In this document: piece by piece, positions 22,553-35,300 of the stretch | How positions within the stretch are numbered: the first letter of the stretch is position 1 | How the letters are laid out: each line of letters starts with the position of its first letter | Source of the DNA: Acestrorhynchus altus | Taxonomy: Eukaryota; Chordata; Actinopteri; Characiformes; Acestrorhynchidae | DNA: 64,000 nt | Assembly (NCBI GenBank): GCA_034509495.1 | Contig: CM067525.1 | Location: 17,750,451 to 17,814,450, forward strand | Direction: 5' to 3' | The notes under the pieces: generated by a model | Databases searched by the model: none | The model's input: only the letters and a program-made list of their open reading frames with translations | Told to the model about the DNA's origin: nothing | Made by a program: the position numbers and the translations under genes

Positions 22553-22613
22553 TAAACTCTCGGTTCCACCTTAAATCGCGCAGCGCCTGCATTTAAGGTG
22601 GAGCTGAGAGTTC
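22553..22613. mobile_element. Hairpin element, copy 1 (MITE-like)
   Basis: The left arm AACTCTCGGTTCCACCTTAA and the right arm TTAAGGTGGAGCTGAGAGTT are imperfect complements around a 15-base loop with CGCGCAGCGCCTGC. The same arms with a longer loop occur at 43903-43976 in nans intron 1. Confidence 0.7.
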
Positions 22614-23429
22614 AGAAACCTGCACCTCCTGAACTGATCAAACTCCTTCTTCACCAGAGGCCCAGAATGCAGATATGTTCTCCATGTTCTCCAACCCAGA
22701 CCTGCTGAGGGCTTCAGAAAACAGTTGAAGGACCAGCGGTCAGTGTTTCTTCTCATTCAGAAGTTGGGTGAGATCATTAAAGCATGTCAGATGGGCTGTG
22801 GTGTAAACACACCTAACACACACACACACACACACGTGTATTATAACTGCTTGTGATGGCTATAACACTGTATGAAGAGCAGTAGAACCGGATGCTCTGG
22901 AGCAGATGTCCATAAGAACCCTGTGTTCACCGTGTCCTGTGGTCAGCATGGTCCCGAGGGGTATGAAGACCATTGAGATGATCCATATCTAATCAACCTG
23001 TAACTCTAATCATTGCTGGTGGCTGTTGTATTTGTTGTTATAGAAGTTCACGTAGGTTCCCAGGATGTTCTTCAGGACCTCAGCTGACCCAAGAAACAAC
23101 AACTGTTGGTCTAGACTGGTTCCTCACTGTTTAAGCACAATAGATCACTGGAAGCTGTCATTAGGGGCAGGTTGTTGCACATTTTCAACATCACTTTGGA
23201 TTTCTGAAGTTTCCTGCTGTGGGCCAGATACAGTTCTGTGCCAGCAGATGGCGCTATTTATCTCCACTCCAGACCCTGGAATGTGTCTCGATAAGATCAT
23301 CAGAGCTTTAACCTCAAGAGAACACACCCTGCTTAAGATCACAAGTCTGGTGTGACTGTTATAATCACCACCTCCTCGTTTCTCCTCTCACTGTTCATCC
23401 AGGAGAACAGCAGCTCTTTGTGGTTCTAT

Positions 23430-23690
23430 AATTCCAGACTGTAGTTCATCTGTTTCTCTGCAGACTTTATTCTCCTCCTTTCACCCTGATCTTCAATGAT
23501 CAGGACCCCAGAGGACCACCACAGAGCAGATATGATGTGGGTGGTGGGTCGTTCTCAGCACTGCAGTCACACTGACATGGTGGTGGTGTGTTAGTGTGTG
23601 TTGCTGGTACGAGTGGATCAGACACAGCAGTGCTGCTGGAGTGTTTAAACACTGTGTCCACTCACTGTCCACGCAGTTTCAGGAGAAACC
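23430..23690. mobile_element. Foldback repeat family, copy
   Basis: Shares CTGTAGTTCATCTGTTTCTC, CAATGATCAGGACCCC and GTTCTCAGCACTGCAGTCAC with the copies at 10194, 29160, 31620 and 40950. The copy then runs into GAGTGGATCAGACACAGCAG and TGCTGGAGTGTTTAAACACT, also present at 41140. No coding capacity. Confidence 0.75.
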
Positions 23691-24539
23691 TTGGGCAGTG
23701 TGTTTTAGTTCAGGAGCTCTTAAGTCTTTTCCTGCCAGTTCAGGGAATTGAACCATCAAGGCTGGTTCACTAACCATGGCTGCCCAGTTACATGAGGGGA
23801 TTCCCAGTTCTGAAATGATGGGAAATCAGTTCCTGACTTGGAAGTTGCATTTTAAACACCCCCTCAAGTTGTGATCTCTAGTGGGTGTTCCTCAGCTGAT
23901 GTTACCAGAACAAACCTTGCGTTTGACGGAAAGCAGTTAAATGTGATGTGCTCGTAATTCCGACTTCCAGGTGGGAAATAGGATCTTTCAAATAGCACGG
24001 GAAGTAGGGGCCTACGATTTCCACCTTTACACGGAATCGCGGAATTGATGCATTAAAGAACCGAACTTGTTCTTTAGGACCTGTGGACCACAGCCCTACA
24101 GTCGAAGTCCTCCAGCTGCTGGAATTGCTTTGGAACTCTTATCCGAGGAATGCTTTTCTTGCATGGGATTCTCCAGCTGAACAGCACAAGTCAGACTGGA
24201 ATGCTCAAATGTGCTCCACTGGTTCCCGCTGAACCAGACTCTGTACACTCTGAGGGTTCTTTAGGCAATGTACTCGAGAACGCACAATAACTGTCAGGAT
24301 ATGATGAAATATGGACGCATTGTCCGCTCACATGCAGTGAATTAGACAGTGGGTTGTGAATGTCTGATAAGATCAGCCGACAGGACAGACGTGAATCAGA
24401 CTGTGAGCTGATTGGTTGGAAGGGCTTTGCTTGGTCAGTGTGTTTGTTCTACTCTAAGGCAGTATGATGACGTCACTGGAGTTGTGTGTGAAGGCCGGCG
24501 TGGCTTCCGTGGTATTTTTGGTGGATTGTTGTCTACGGT

Positions 24540-24975
24540 TTCTAGTTGTGGTTCCAGTTCCTTCTCTGGGATCTGTGTAACGATGTGAGAGAGCAGTGTT
24601 GACCAAACACGTCACGGACGTCATGAAGAACAGAGAGTGGGTCAGCAGGTACGGTCCGAGATCGCCTCTTTAGGTCGGACCACACTCTGGTCATTTGGTC
24701 CAGACCTTGGTCTGCAGCAGCTTTTGCACCTGAAAGTTTGGACTTAATAAGGGAGATGTTCTGATTCTGATTACGTCCAGTAGTTCGATCACAGGTTATC
24801 TGCTCACCAACGTCAGGTTTCAGGTCAGGTTTCTGAAAGAAGCAAAGTGTGGTGATGTCGACGACAGGGTCAGAACGTCTCCAGAACATCAGGCAGGTCT
24901 TGTGGGGTGTTCCGTGTGCACCCGCAGTGTGTGGGTTTCAGTCTGGTGGTTTTAATGTTATGGCTGATTGGTGAA
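24540..24975. mobile_element. Transposon end fragment with TAATGTTATGGCTGATTGG terminus
   Basis: The segment ends at about 24975 in a terminus that is the reverse complement of the ends at 9424 and 49108. Words such as CAGGTCTTGTGGGGTGTTCC are also seen, slightly changed, near 13990-14010. No intact frame. Confidence 0.45.
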
Positions 24976-25337
24976 TTGCCCTGCAGTGAGAGGGGAGCAG
25001 CTGTGGGGTAGAAGTGAACCCCTTCCCCCTTATCAGAGGAGGAAATGAGGGAGGAGCTCCACGCTGCTGGCTCCACCAGGCAGCCAATGAGAGCATGAGG
25101 CCTTTCCACAGCCCCACCCCCTTTGCCAGGGTGGCTGCTTTGTGTGTGTGTCTTTCTCTCTGTTTAATGGCAGAGCAGAGGCAGGAGCCTGAGAGGGAGA
25201 GAGGGAGCGAGGGACACTGGGTTTGTGAGGAGAAGCGAGGGAGAGGAGAGCAGGCAGAATGATACGAGGCCTCAGTGCTCGAAACCCACATGTGAGTCAG
25301 CTGCCATGTTGCTTTTTTTCTTCTCTTCCTCTCCTTC

Positions 25338-25384
<47 letters not shown>

Positions 25385-25460
25385 CCCCATCCTTTCCTCT
25401 CTCATTCTCCCGCATCCCTCCCTCCCTCCCTCTCTCTGTCTCTCCCTTCCTGTCTCTCTC
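25338..25460 (+). repeat. (CT)n microsatellite
   Basis: A CT tract with CCCCCC and CCCTCCCT interruptions. Confidence 0.92.
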
Positions 25461-25509
25461 TCTCGCCATGAGTGTGTAAAGATCATTAGTCTTGTGATGC
25501 TGCAGTGAC

Positions 25510-25513
<4 letters not shown>

Positions 25514-25548
<35 letters not shown>

Positions 25549-25626
25549 TGTGTGTGAGTGTGTGTGAGTGTGTGTGAGTGTGTGTGAGTGTGTGTGTGAG
25601 TGTGTGTGTGTGTGTGTGTGTGAGAG
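25514..25626 (+). repeat. (GT)n microsatellite with GTGTGTGAGT units
   Basis: A pure GT tract followed by about six GTGTGTGAGT units and more GT. Confidence 0.95.
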
Positions 25627-26097
25627 ATGAGGGGGATGGTGAATTACAGAGTCTCATGATGACGAGGATGCCGTTAGTAAAGGGTGGTGCTCTTATATTT
25701 TGGACAGTTTTAAGGAATTTTGTGGTTCTTGTGGTAATTTTTTATTTTTTAATAATTTTGCTAATATTTCAAATATTTACTCTTTTCTTAAGAAAATGTT
25801 TGGATTTTCTGTATGTTTTGCATTTGTTTTAGTGATTTTTATTAAATTATTTTTTGTATTTGCTCATTTTGCCCCTTGTATATAAATATTGTCCCTCGTT
25901 ATAATTGTTCTTATTTCTCTTTTTATCTTTTTGTGCTTTATTTTCTGTTTTATTAAATGTCAAATAACCATTTTCCCCCAAATATTTCAGAAAAAAACGA
26001 TTTCGTTCTTCTTTGTCTTTGTTTGATTAAATAGTTAAAAAAAAATAAAGTTCCATTTTTAAACATTTCTGTTTTTGAGAGGAATCCTGTAGATCTT

Positions 26098-26285
26098 CAC
26101 TCGTCCTGTTTTGAAGGTTCTTCTCGTCCTGTTTTGAAGGTTCTTCTCGTCCTGTTTTGAAGGTTCTTCTCGTCCTGTTTTGAAGGTTCTTCTCGTCCTG
26201 TTTTAAAGGTTCTTCTTGTCCTGTTTTAAAGGTTCTTCTCGTCCTGTTTTGAAGGTTCTTCTCATCCTGTTTTAAGGTTCTTCTT
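26098..26285. repeat. 23-bp minisatellite, eight copies
   Basis: Eight copies of TCGTCCTGTTTTGAAGGTTC plus TTC, with A-for-G and one-base-loss variants in the last four. The repeats are regular and clean, so the expansion is probably recent. Confidence 0.95.
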
Positions 26286-26669
26286 TGACTTCTTTTCCCA
26301 GAAGGCCTTTTATCTGGATCAGCTGCGTCTGATCGCACATCAGCCCAGCTGTGAATGAATAGGTGCTTCGAGTCGGCTCTGAAACTGAAATTCAGCTTTG
26401 ATGAAGTGAACTCTCGCGCTTGTGTAACGGAGATGATGTCATGTGTTTGTCTGTGTAAGTGTTTCTGAGAAGCTGGGTGTGTTCGGGTGATCCCTGCTTC
26501 TCAGAGGAAGGTACAGAATGCCAGGGATATGAGCGACCCGGACTGGTAGGGAGGTTCTCGAGTCATCACAGGGCCGGAATCCTGCCGACAGGGTCAAAAA
26601 CATCCACACTGACCTCTGAAACTGGGACAAACGACTTTTAAGCAGTTGAAATCTGACAGTTTGGTAGAA

Positions 26670-29150
26670 TCAGCGAGCGTCTGTTAGAATTCGGTTTACT
26701 TCACTCTGATTTCTTGGAAGAACCTGGTCTTTAAGCGCAGTCTGCACGTTTTTGATAAGACACTTTGGGAAGGCATTCTCAACCACCCTCATGGTGGCCC
26801 ACTTTAACCATTGGTCCTTCATCTGTTCCTTTGGGGTCACTGTCTCCGCCGAGTCCCTGGGCTCAGACCTCCAGTGGGTTCTTCTGACCGGAGTGGGGGT
26901 CCTGCACACTGTCCTGTCGGAACACGCGATCCCAGTGTCCCAGATCAGGGATGGGAGGTTGTGGTCCTGGGGGGCCCAGATTCCTGTACAGTAAGCACAT
27001 CTAATTGAAGCTGGTGTTGATTTTGGTTGTAGTCTCATTGGAATCATACCCCTCTACACAGTGGTCAGGTCTATGTAAATATCTCGTTCAGTTGTCTATT
27101 CGTCCAGTACAGACGTTCAGGATGTTGATTGGTTTAATCTAGCATGTCGGAGAGGTTTACAGGTGAGGCCACTCTGCAGTTGTCTCCATTAGTCTGCAAT
27201 GAAACATTTCTAGTCTGCATGACTTTCATTCCCCTTGTAGGACCCAGCCAGCAAGAGCATAGAAAGACTTGTGTAATTTGGGATCCACTTCACTCAGCAT
27301 CTCCACAGCGTGATGCTGCATCACGTTCATACTTCACTCAGTCCTTCACTGAGCATTACAGGGACACTGACAAACTCCCTCAGTCTGGGAGGAAGGAACC
27401 TTGAGAGGAACCAAGACTGGTCGACACCAGATGGCTCAACAAAATGCGTTCATTAGAGGGCGTGTCCACAAACTTTTGGACATTGTGTAGCTGTCGTGAT
27501 TATCTGGACAGTATTCTAGTTTAAAGTTCACCAGCAGAGACATGTAATTCAAATTTGCAGAGAAGACCTGATAGTTGGGTCGGATCAACGTGTGCTCTTA
27601 TTCTCACTACAAACGATCTACTCCAGAGTTTGATTGGGACCGGACCAAACCACACCTTCTCAAGGGTCTCCATGCAGTTGTTTTGGTCCACACTCAAGTG
27701 TGGTAACTGGATTATCACCTGCACAAATGGATCACCAAGAGTCAAAACGAACCAGGGTCCAATTTAACCGGACTAAAAAATGCAGGTTGGGAAAACCGAA
27801 AAAGGGCACTGTTTTAATGATTCCCAGTTAGAGGCCCTCGTCCGATCTGGTCAGGGAAGGTGCGCAAGGACTTCCCTTGGTTGTGGCTTCATTGTAGTCA
27901 GGCATGTGTGAGTAAGACGGCTACTTTAGGAGCAGTGTTGGTGACGAAGGCTTCCTTTAAACAAGACAGCGTTTTCTCCACGGGAGCAAATGAGGTCTCA
28001 TGAATGCAGGTCCAGGAGCACTGATTATCAGCCTTCCCATCTGTTCCATGTCTTCTGTGTGTCATTAGACCTAGGGTTTGTGAGTCTTAGGTTTCAGGTC
28101 TGGGTTTTGTTCTTGTCTGGTTGAAAGAGGAGAGTTCAAAATAGTCTCTGTTGTTGTTTCTAACGAAGAGGGGTTTATTGCCCTGTAATCAGGGGGTTCT
28201 TACCTTTATCTGAGGTCAGCTGAGAGGGCATATCCCACAGGACACTTGGATGGCCTGGAGCGAAAATGATTTGTGTTCCAAAACCTAGGATGCACTCGAG
28301 GTAGGGCTGGTCCTGGGTAGATCCTCAGTGGTCTATCGGTCACGTAAATGGAACAGTCTAACGAGGCTGTGTGGCGATGTCACCAGGAACGTTTTGCGTT
28401 TTGTGGAATTCTCGCTTTGCTTTCTGCCTTTTTCTTGGGACTGTTCTTTTCCCTTTCATGTTGTACGTGCAACGAGAACTTTGGGGAACCAAGCATTTGG
28501 CATACGTCCACTGCATCCTCAATGTCACTCCAAACACAGACTCTGTTATCAGCTCTATACGAAGGGTCCTTCGCTTTGGAACAGCTTCCGTCGATGTAGT
28601 GCCGGAGAAATGCAGCCTAGTCTTTGAAACACAGTGGCTGTGAAGTACACTGGTCGAGAACTGAGGATCGCAGCTCTGCATCCATGGTGGTATGTTTTGT
28701 ACAGTTAACAAGATGACCAGCTTCACCGATTTCTTTAGGTAATCGGCAACTCAGATCTCCTGCCTTTGGTTGGACAGAATTTATTCATCTAAAGGAATCC
28801 TTTAATTGTCTCATTTTTGGGATTCAGGCCAAAATCATCTCCTGAAACCATCATGGCTTTGCTGTCGTCTCGTCTTTAAGAGATTCAGGTGACAATAATC
28901 ATGCCCTGAAAGCAAGCTTGACTTCCTGCCTAAATAAAGGAGATGCAACTTGTTTTTTGAATGTCTGAAGACAACAAGCTGGCCACTGGAATGTCTGGAA
29001 TTGGGTTGGCAGTGGTTCTGAGTTCCTCAGTCATGCCCTGTTTCATTAGTCAACACTCTGGAAGTATACACAGACCACCCCCTCCATAAATCCACCTCCT
29101 TGTTTCTCCTCTTACTGTCCACTCTATCAGCTCCTCTGATCACACAGGTT
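26670..29150. other. Intergenic, no gene recognised
   Basis: Several frames of 80-125 codons occur here (for example - strand 26670-27047 and 28358-28726), but none has a recognisable domain, splice pattern or conserved neighbour. GGACCGGACCAAACCACACC at about 27637 and ACCGGACTAAAAAATGCAGG at about 27766 suggest a decayed DNA transposon. Confidence 0.4.
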
Positions 29151-29154
29151 CTCT

Positions 29155-29310
29155 TTGTGGTTCTATAATTCCAGACTGTAGTTCATCTGTTTCTGTGCAG
29201 ACTTTATTCTCCTCCTTTCACCCTGATCTTCAATGATCAGGACCCCACAGGACCACCACAGAGCAGGTGCAGTGCTGAGACTGACCCACCACCCACATAA
29301 TACCTGCTGC
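29155..29310. mobile_element. Foldback repeat family, rearranged copy
   Basis: It begins like the other copies (CTGTAGTTCATCTGTTTCTG ... CAATGATCAGGACCCC) but then continues with the reverse complement of the distal part (CAGTGCTGAGACTGACCCAC). The stem is therefore folded back on itself within 155 bp. Confidence 0.6.
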
Positions 29311-30089
29311 ATGTTAATGCCAGCCGTGAATGGGGCCAGAAATGTGGTTTGGAATATCCAGAATCGGAAAATCAGATGAAATTCCATGACGGAACTTAAT
29401 ACAAATTGAGTTCCAGCTAATATTTGACCTTCAGAGTAGGGAAAGGCGCTGTTTACAGAGAGACTGTACTTTGTTTGTTTCTGTGACATAACGCCCTGGT
29501 CTCATCAATCATTGTCGGCTCTCCACGCAAACATGAGCTCTCAGCATGACCCCAGCTGGAACCCAGGTTGGGAATGTTACTGCAGTCCTGCAAGCTCTGT
29601 TGGATACTGTAGAGGAAGGAACATCTGTGATTAGTCAGGCATTACAACGGTCAGTAGGAACAGCCTCCCAATTGATCTTAAGGCATGATGTAGGACAAGG
29701 TTTGTTGTGAACTACAGGACACTTCCTTCAGTCATATCTCCTTGATTTTCTCAGGTAGAGAGCTGTTGTTTGGGAGAAGCTCTGATGATGATTGATTTAA
29801 GCTCAAGGTTATTTGCGCTCATGTTCAAGTAACTGTTGATTTTACTCGCTGTCAGCAAACATGAGGTTACGACTGACTGATTAAACAAGCTCTTCGGTTT
29901 GGGACTTTGCGTCCAGGCCAGATCAGATAGTGATCAGAGGTGAGCTTCACAAAGGTTTAACATTGTAGGACAGGTCTCAAACTTTCTCTTTAATTTTCTG
30001 CAAGTAAGTATTAATATTTGACGGGTAGATTGGATTCATCTAGCAGACACCAGACTATATCTGCTTGGGTTGCTTGACTCATGATTTAG

Positions 30090-30556
30090 AGGTAGATGCC
30101 AGACGTCTCGGCATGGAGTTGTAGAGGTTCCTAATGGTGTCCTGTGATGATCCATCCCATGCAACTTGAATGTTCTCACTCAGTTCTGCAGATGGTGTGG
30201 TAGGGGTGGAGTGTTGATAGAGCGTCCAATAGCATCCACACATTTTCAATCAGGGACAGGTCTGGAGACGAGACCGACCACGGCGTAGTATCTGTGTCTT
30301 CAAGACAAGATCTTGAGACGGCAGCAGTGTGTGGACGAGCGTCGTCCTGTTGGAATAGAGCTCCGGAGTGTGTGTTCAGAAAAGGTAGAACCACTGGTTG
30401 CAGAACCTCATTAACATAACTGTGGTCTGTTAAAGTGTCTGTAATGAAGACCAAAGGTGATCTGACATCGTACAAAACTGCACCCACAACATCACACCAG
30501 ACCTTCTGGATGTGTGACAACAAACCACTGATCTTGGATTTGTTGGTCATCTCCAT
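30090..30556 (-). mobile_element. Tc1-like transposase fragment
   Basis: The - strand frame begins SHIQKVWCDVVGAVLYDVRS, then ALFQQDDARPHTAAVSRSCL and SPDLSLIENVWMLL, followed by the frameshifted C-terminal end at 30095-30190. It is nearly identical to the 15.5-kb copy but extends further upstream. The first catalytic Asp is absent. Confidence 0.85.
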
Positions 30557-31619
30557 TGATGACCTGCTGCCATTCTGACTGATTCCATGACAGTCTGGAC
30601 TGATGCCTTTGTAATCGAATATTTAGTGAATATTTTTAATATCAATCATAAATCAGCTGCACTGTTACAAACTGCTGTATTGTTATTTGAGATGATGCAA
30701 TAAAAACCTCATGCGGCTCCTCTTTATGTTTCTGTGGAAATGTGTCCAAACGTTGTCCTCTGATGAGCGTCATCCCTCTGGAAACCAAACCATTTCCACA
30801 AAACCACCCACTCACTTTATCTTTATTAAATCATACACCGATGGTGACCTGCGTATTACTTTGGACAATATTGATATTTTGGAAATAGTACTTTATACCC
30901 CTCTATCCCACGCCTGACATTAGACATGGTGCCAGTAGGTTCAATAGGTTCTCTGCTCCAGAGTCTCCTATTCTTTTGGGTAGAACGTCCCTGCAGGGAC
31001 TAGACAAGTAGCAGAAAAGTCATTAGAATGAAAGATTGCGTCTCTGTTGTAGAAGGATGTCGGAGATGATGGGGTGCTTTTGACCTGACATGATTGGTTG
31101 TCTGGCCTACGGCAAGGTTGCTGCTGAAAGTGCAAATATAGCAACCTTGACAAAAGAGCAGGGGTTGTTCAGTAACCCTGCCTCCACGAAGAGCAGAGAA
31201 CTGCAGCACTGAGGCATTTTCTGACGGTCAGGTTGGTTCCACAGTGACTAAGCTGTTCTTCCCCTCCACGTTTTCTCCTTTCTGTTTCTGTATTTCGTGC
31301 CTGAAGGGTTCTCTTGACAGGAACACGCATGTAAGTACAAAAGTCCTCACCCTGACCACACTGGCATGGTGATGCAAGGCCTGCATTTCAGAGGAACACT
31401 TCACCTGCCTCAGCTGATTTACATACAAAGTGTTGAGGAATTTGGAGGTACAATACGAAAACCAACAGAAGACGAGGCTGACTGTCGTCCTCTCAGCCTG
31501 AGGTGAAGTATTCCTGGAGTTAACTGGAATCTCCAACTCATGCTAGCAGTTTTGCATGATCTGGAGTGCACTGCAGGACTGGACTATGAACATACACCAA
31601 TCACACTGACCACTGACCA

Positions 31620-32000
31620 TGCAGACATTATTCCCCTTCTTCCACCCTGATCTTCAATGATCAGGACCCCACAGGACCACCACAGGGCAGCTATTATGTG
31701 GGTGGTGGGTCATTCTCAGCACTGCAGTCACACTGACATGATGGTGGTGTGTTAGTGTCCTGCTGGAGTGTTTAAACACTGTGTCCACTCACTGTCCACT
31801 CTATTAGACACTCCAGAGTGTCTCCACCTTGTAGATGTAAAGTCAGAGACCGAAGCTCATCTGTTTCTACACAGTTTGTGTTGGTCGTCCTCTAGTCTGA
31901 GGGGATTAAACACTCCAGCAGGACTGCCTTGTCTGATCTGCTAGTACCACACCACCACCATGACAGTCTCACTGCAGTGCTGAGAATGACCCACCAGGTC
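31620..32000. mobile_element. Foldback repeat family, palindromic copy
   Basis: The left half (31640-31780, with GTGGGTGGTGGGTCATTCTC and GCACTGCAGTCACACTGACA) is mirrored by the right half (31905-32000, ending AGAATGACCCACCA). This makes a long inverted repeat around TCCACCTTGTAGATGTAAAG. It is directly followed by a Tc1-like fragment. Confidence 0.7.
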
Positions 32001-32110
32001 ATCTTCAGTGACGAGTCCCGTGCCTGTCTCTGTGGAGACGACCAGCGACTGAGTGTGTGTGCTAACTGCATGCCCAAGTCATCACACACACCCCGTAACC
32101 AGTGTGGTGG
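31996..32110 (+). mobile_element. Tc1-like transposase fragment, first-Asp region
   Basis: The + strand reads VIFSDESRACLCGDDQRLSV, matching the first catalytic Asp block (DES) of Tc1 transposases. It is truncated on both sides. Confidence 0.65.
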
Positions 32111-32386
32111 TGTTCAGTCGTCTGCAGTAGACCTGATGATGTGGTTTCTGTTTGATTTGCTGGGCTGGAGCATGTTGGCATGGCTGACCTTGCTTCCAGA
32201 TCTGCTCGGTACACAAATCAACAAAGGAATCTCGTAAAACGCGGTTTATGAGTCCGTTTACAGCCGTAATGTACACACTCACTGCAGAGGCTTGTGCTGT
32301 TTGTTTAGCAGCAATTCGTTGATCACAGCCACGGACAGAGGAGTTTGAAGATGATCTGCTGACTCTGTTGTTCCTCCATTCTGCAG

Positions 32387-35300
32387 GAGCTGTATTACCT
32401 GACGATGCAGCGGGCGGAGGAGAAGATGGAGCAGCTGGAGAAGGGCGCGAAGCGGAGGCTGAGGGTTTGTGTGGCCACCTGCAACCGAGCAGATTACTCC
32501 AAACTGGCTCCCATCATGTTCGGCCTGAAGGCCCAGCCGGAGCTGTTTGAGCTGGAGGTGGTGGTGCTGGGCTCCCATCTTATTGATGATTACGGGTAAG
32601 AGCTAGCCGGTGGTGTAGACAGTGCAGGAATACTGGAAATATTGCGTGAACTGGGAGACAGTCACACATTTTAGACACCCTACACTATTATATTTATTAT
32701 AATAAGTTAAGAATTTTGAAGAACAGAGGGTCCAAATAAATGAACACAACCTCAATATACTTTAGTAACTGTCTCGGTCACAGTCTCTACTGTCCAGGGA
32801 AACCTTTCTTCTAGATTCTGACAAATTGCTTTGGGTATTTGACAATGCCAGGCATGGACTAGTGGGGTATAACGCCACCCAGCATTGAGCTGTTCTCTGG
32901 AATGATAGTACTTTTGGGTTGAGTTGGGGAGTTGGGATGAGGTGGGATCATCTTCCAACATCCTGCCCCAGAATCAAGTAACCCGTACCCCAGAGACAGT
33001 TAATCCAGCAAAAGCAGGAAAAACCCTTGATTTCAGAAGCAGCCGTGGATGAGCAGGTGTCCTAAAACTGTCAGCTTGTAGACACTGTTTAGCACTTAGT
33101 ACATGGTTCTAGATAAGTCAAACAGTGTATGAGACCACATAATTAGCTCTATTGGAGATTACTGAACACAGGATTTGGTGTGTTATTAATAACTGGTTAA
33201 ACTAAGCAGCAGATATAGCACATTTTCAAAGTGTATAATCATGTTGTGGTGTTGTAAACCCGTCAGTAACGCTGTAGTCTGGACTTCATTTGCCGCTCCC
33301 TGAAATGTAAACTAGTCATTTCCCTTTCGTCTGATAGTCAGTTCGGTTGTGTATGAAGTACAAACGTCTGTCTCGGACCGTGGAAGCCTTTCATATCTCA
33401 ACACTTCTCTAAAGTCTGTGGGCCTCAAACTTGAGCTCCCTTTGCTGTATCCATGGAAACGTTGGAATGTAACACCGTCTCTCAGTCGGTGGGCCAGTCA
33501 GGCCTTTTATCCGTGACCCGACAAGCCCGCCTCCATTCCTGCAGACTCGCGTTAACTCCTGGGTCCCACTGAACAGATTCGTTTTCTTTTCTCACTCATT
33601 AAACATTGAAACAAACGTAGGAATGGTGTGGAAAATGTTCAGTCTTCACCTGTGCTCAACAATGTTTATGATCCAGTCACTCGTTCTGACAGACTGTAAT
33701 ACACTACAGGACATGTAGGGGGCGCTCTTTAATGTTCCTATAATTTCCTTGTCTCTCAGGAACACCTTTCGCATGATCGAGCAGGATGACTTCGACATCG
33801 GCTCTAAACTGCACACAATCGTTCGAGGAGAAGATGAGGCGGCCATGGTGGAGTCAGTTGGCTTGGCGTTAGTCAAGCTCCCTGACGTCCTGCAGCGCCT
33901 AGCACCTGACGTGCTGGTTGTCCATGGCGACCGTTTTGATGCGCTGGCTCTGGCCACAGCGGCAGCGCTCATGAACATCCGAATCCTGCACCTGGAGGGC
34001 GGGGAGGTCAGCGGAACCATTGACGACTCCATCCGCCACGCCATCTCCAAGCTTGCACACTACCACGCCGTCTGCACGCGCTCCGCTGAGAGCCACCTCA
34101 TTGCCATGTGTGAGGACCATGACCGAATCCTATTGGCTGGCTGCCCGTCCTATGACAAGCTGCTCTCCGCCCACCAGAGGGATGACTACACGGACATCAT
34201 CAAGGCCTGGCTCGGTCAGTTAGCAGGATTTGTCTGAATGAGTGATTAATGTTAGATTAGTGTGAGAATGATGTTCTTGGCCAAACCTAAGCTGTTTTCA
34301 CAAGATATCTGGAGAATCATGTCCAGACGTTTTACGAGTTGTCCTTTCACACATGCAGCGTACAGTGAGATGTCCTGTGTCTGCTGCGTTCTCACTACAG
34401 GAAGTGTTCCACACGGTTTAAGCAAGGGGTGGCACCTATGGCACCACCGTGACCCTCGCCTGCAGAGAGCCAGCATTCTCCTGTTCACACATGACCTCAC
34501 TCGGTCATTACCCAGACTGGACTAGGAGACACCAGACCTTCTGGATGTTTGATGCGTGATGACCACGGTGCTTCCACAAACAGACTCGTTGATTGTCTCC
34601 ACGGAGAGAAAAGCAGGACTCGTCACAGAAGATGACCTGCTGCCATTCTGAGGGGTGACACCATTGCAGTTGGTTGATTGCTTGCGGGTGCAAGGATTTT
34701 TTGATGGCGTGTATGAATGGAAGTTCTCATAACACTCAACATGGCATCCGTTTACAGTTAAAGTCCCGCCGTTCCACAAAATGATCATAAACTTGCTCAT
34801 TACTCAAGTAGAGTCTTGGAGAACTCATGAAGTTCTAGACAAGTTCCGTGGCCAGACAAAGCCGAAAAGTCTGATTTTCTTACTCCAGTCTTGCGTGATT
34901 TGAAATAAGCGAAGATGATCTCTGACTGAGTAGATGTTCCTGTTAGGACTTGGGTAATGTCGTACCTCCTGCATGTGCTACACAGGCTCCACCCCTCGCC
35001 TAAACCATGGAGAACATTTCCTGTAGTGTGAATGCATTTGACAATCTCTTGCGGAAGGTCAGCGCCGGGTAATGTCTGAACCTGAATGTTGTCTGGAGTC
35101 CATAAGAGAAAATGATGCTGGTCCTTCCATAACAAGCTGTTGAGACCTATCTGAGACCTTGCTTTTACCTGTACTGTGTTTTTAAAGGTGACGACGTGAA
35201 GGAACAGGACTACATCGTGGCGCTGCAGCACCCTGTTACCACTGACATCAAGAACTCTATAAAGATCTACGAGCTGATGCTGGACGCTCTGGTCTCCTTC

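Noticed and set aside
26670..27047. 125-codon - strand frame
   Set aside because: No recognisable homology and ordinary composition; the overlapping + strand frames are equally long.
28328..28726. Overlapping 90-122 codon frames on both strands
   Set aside because: Simultaneous open frames on both strands without codon bias or a conserved motif.
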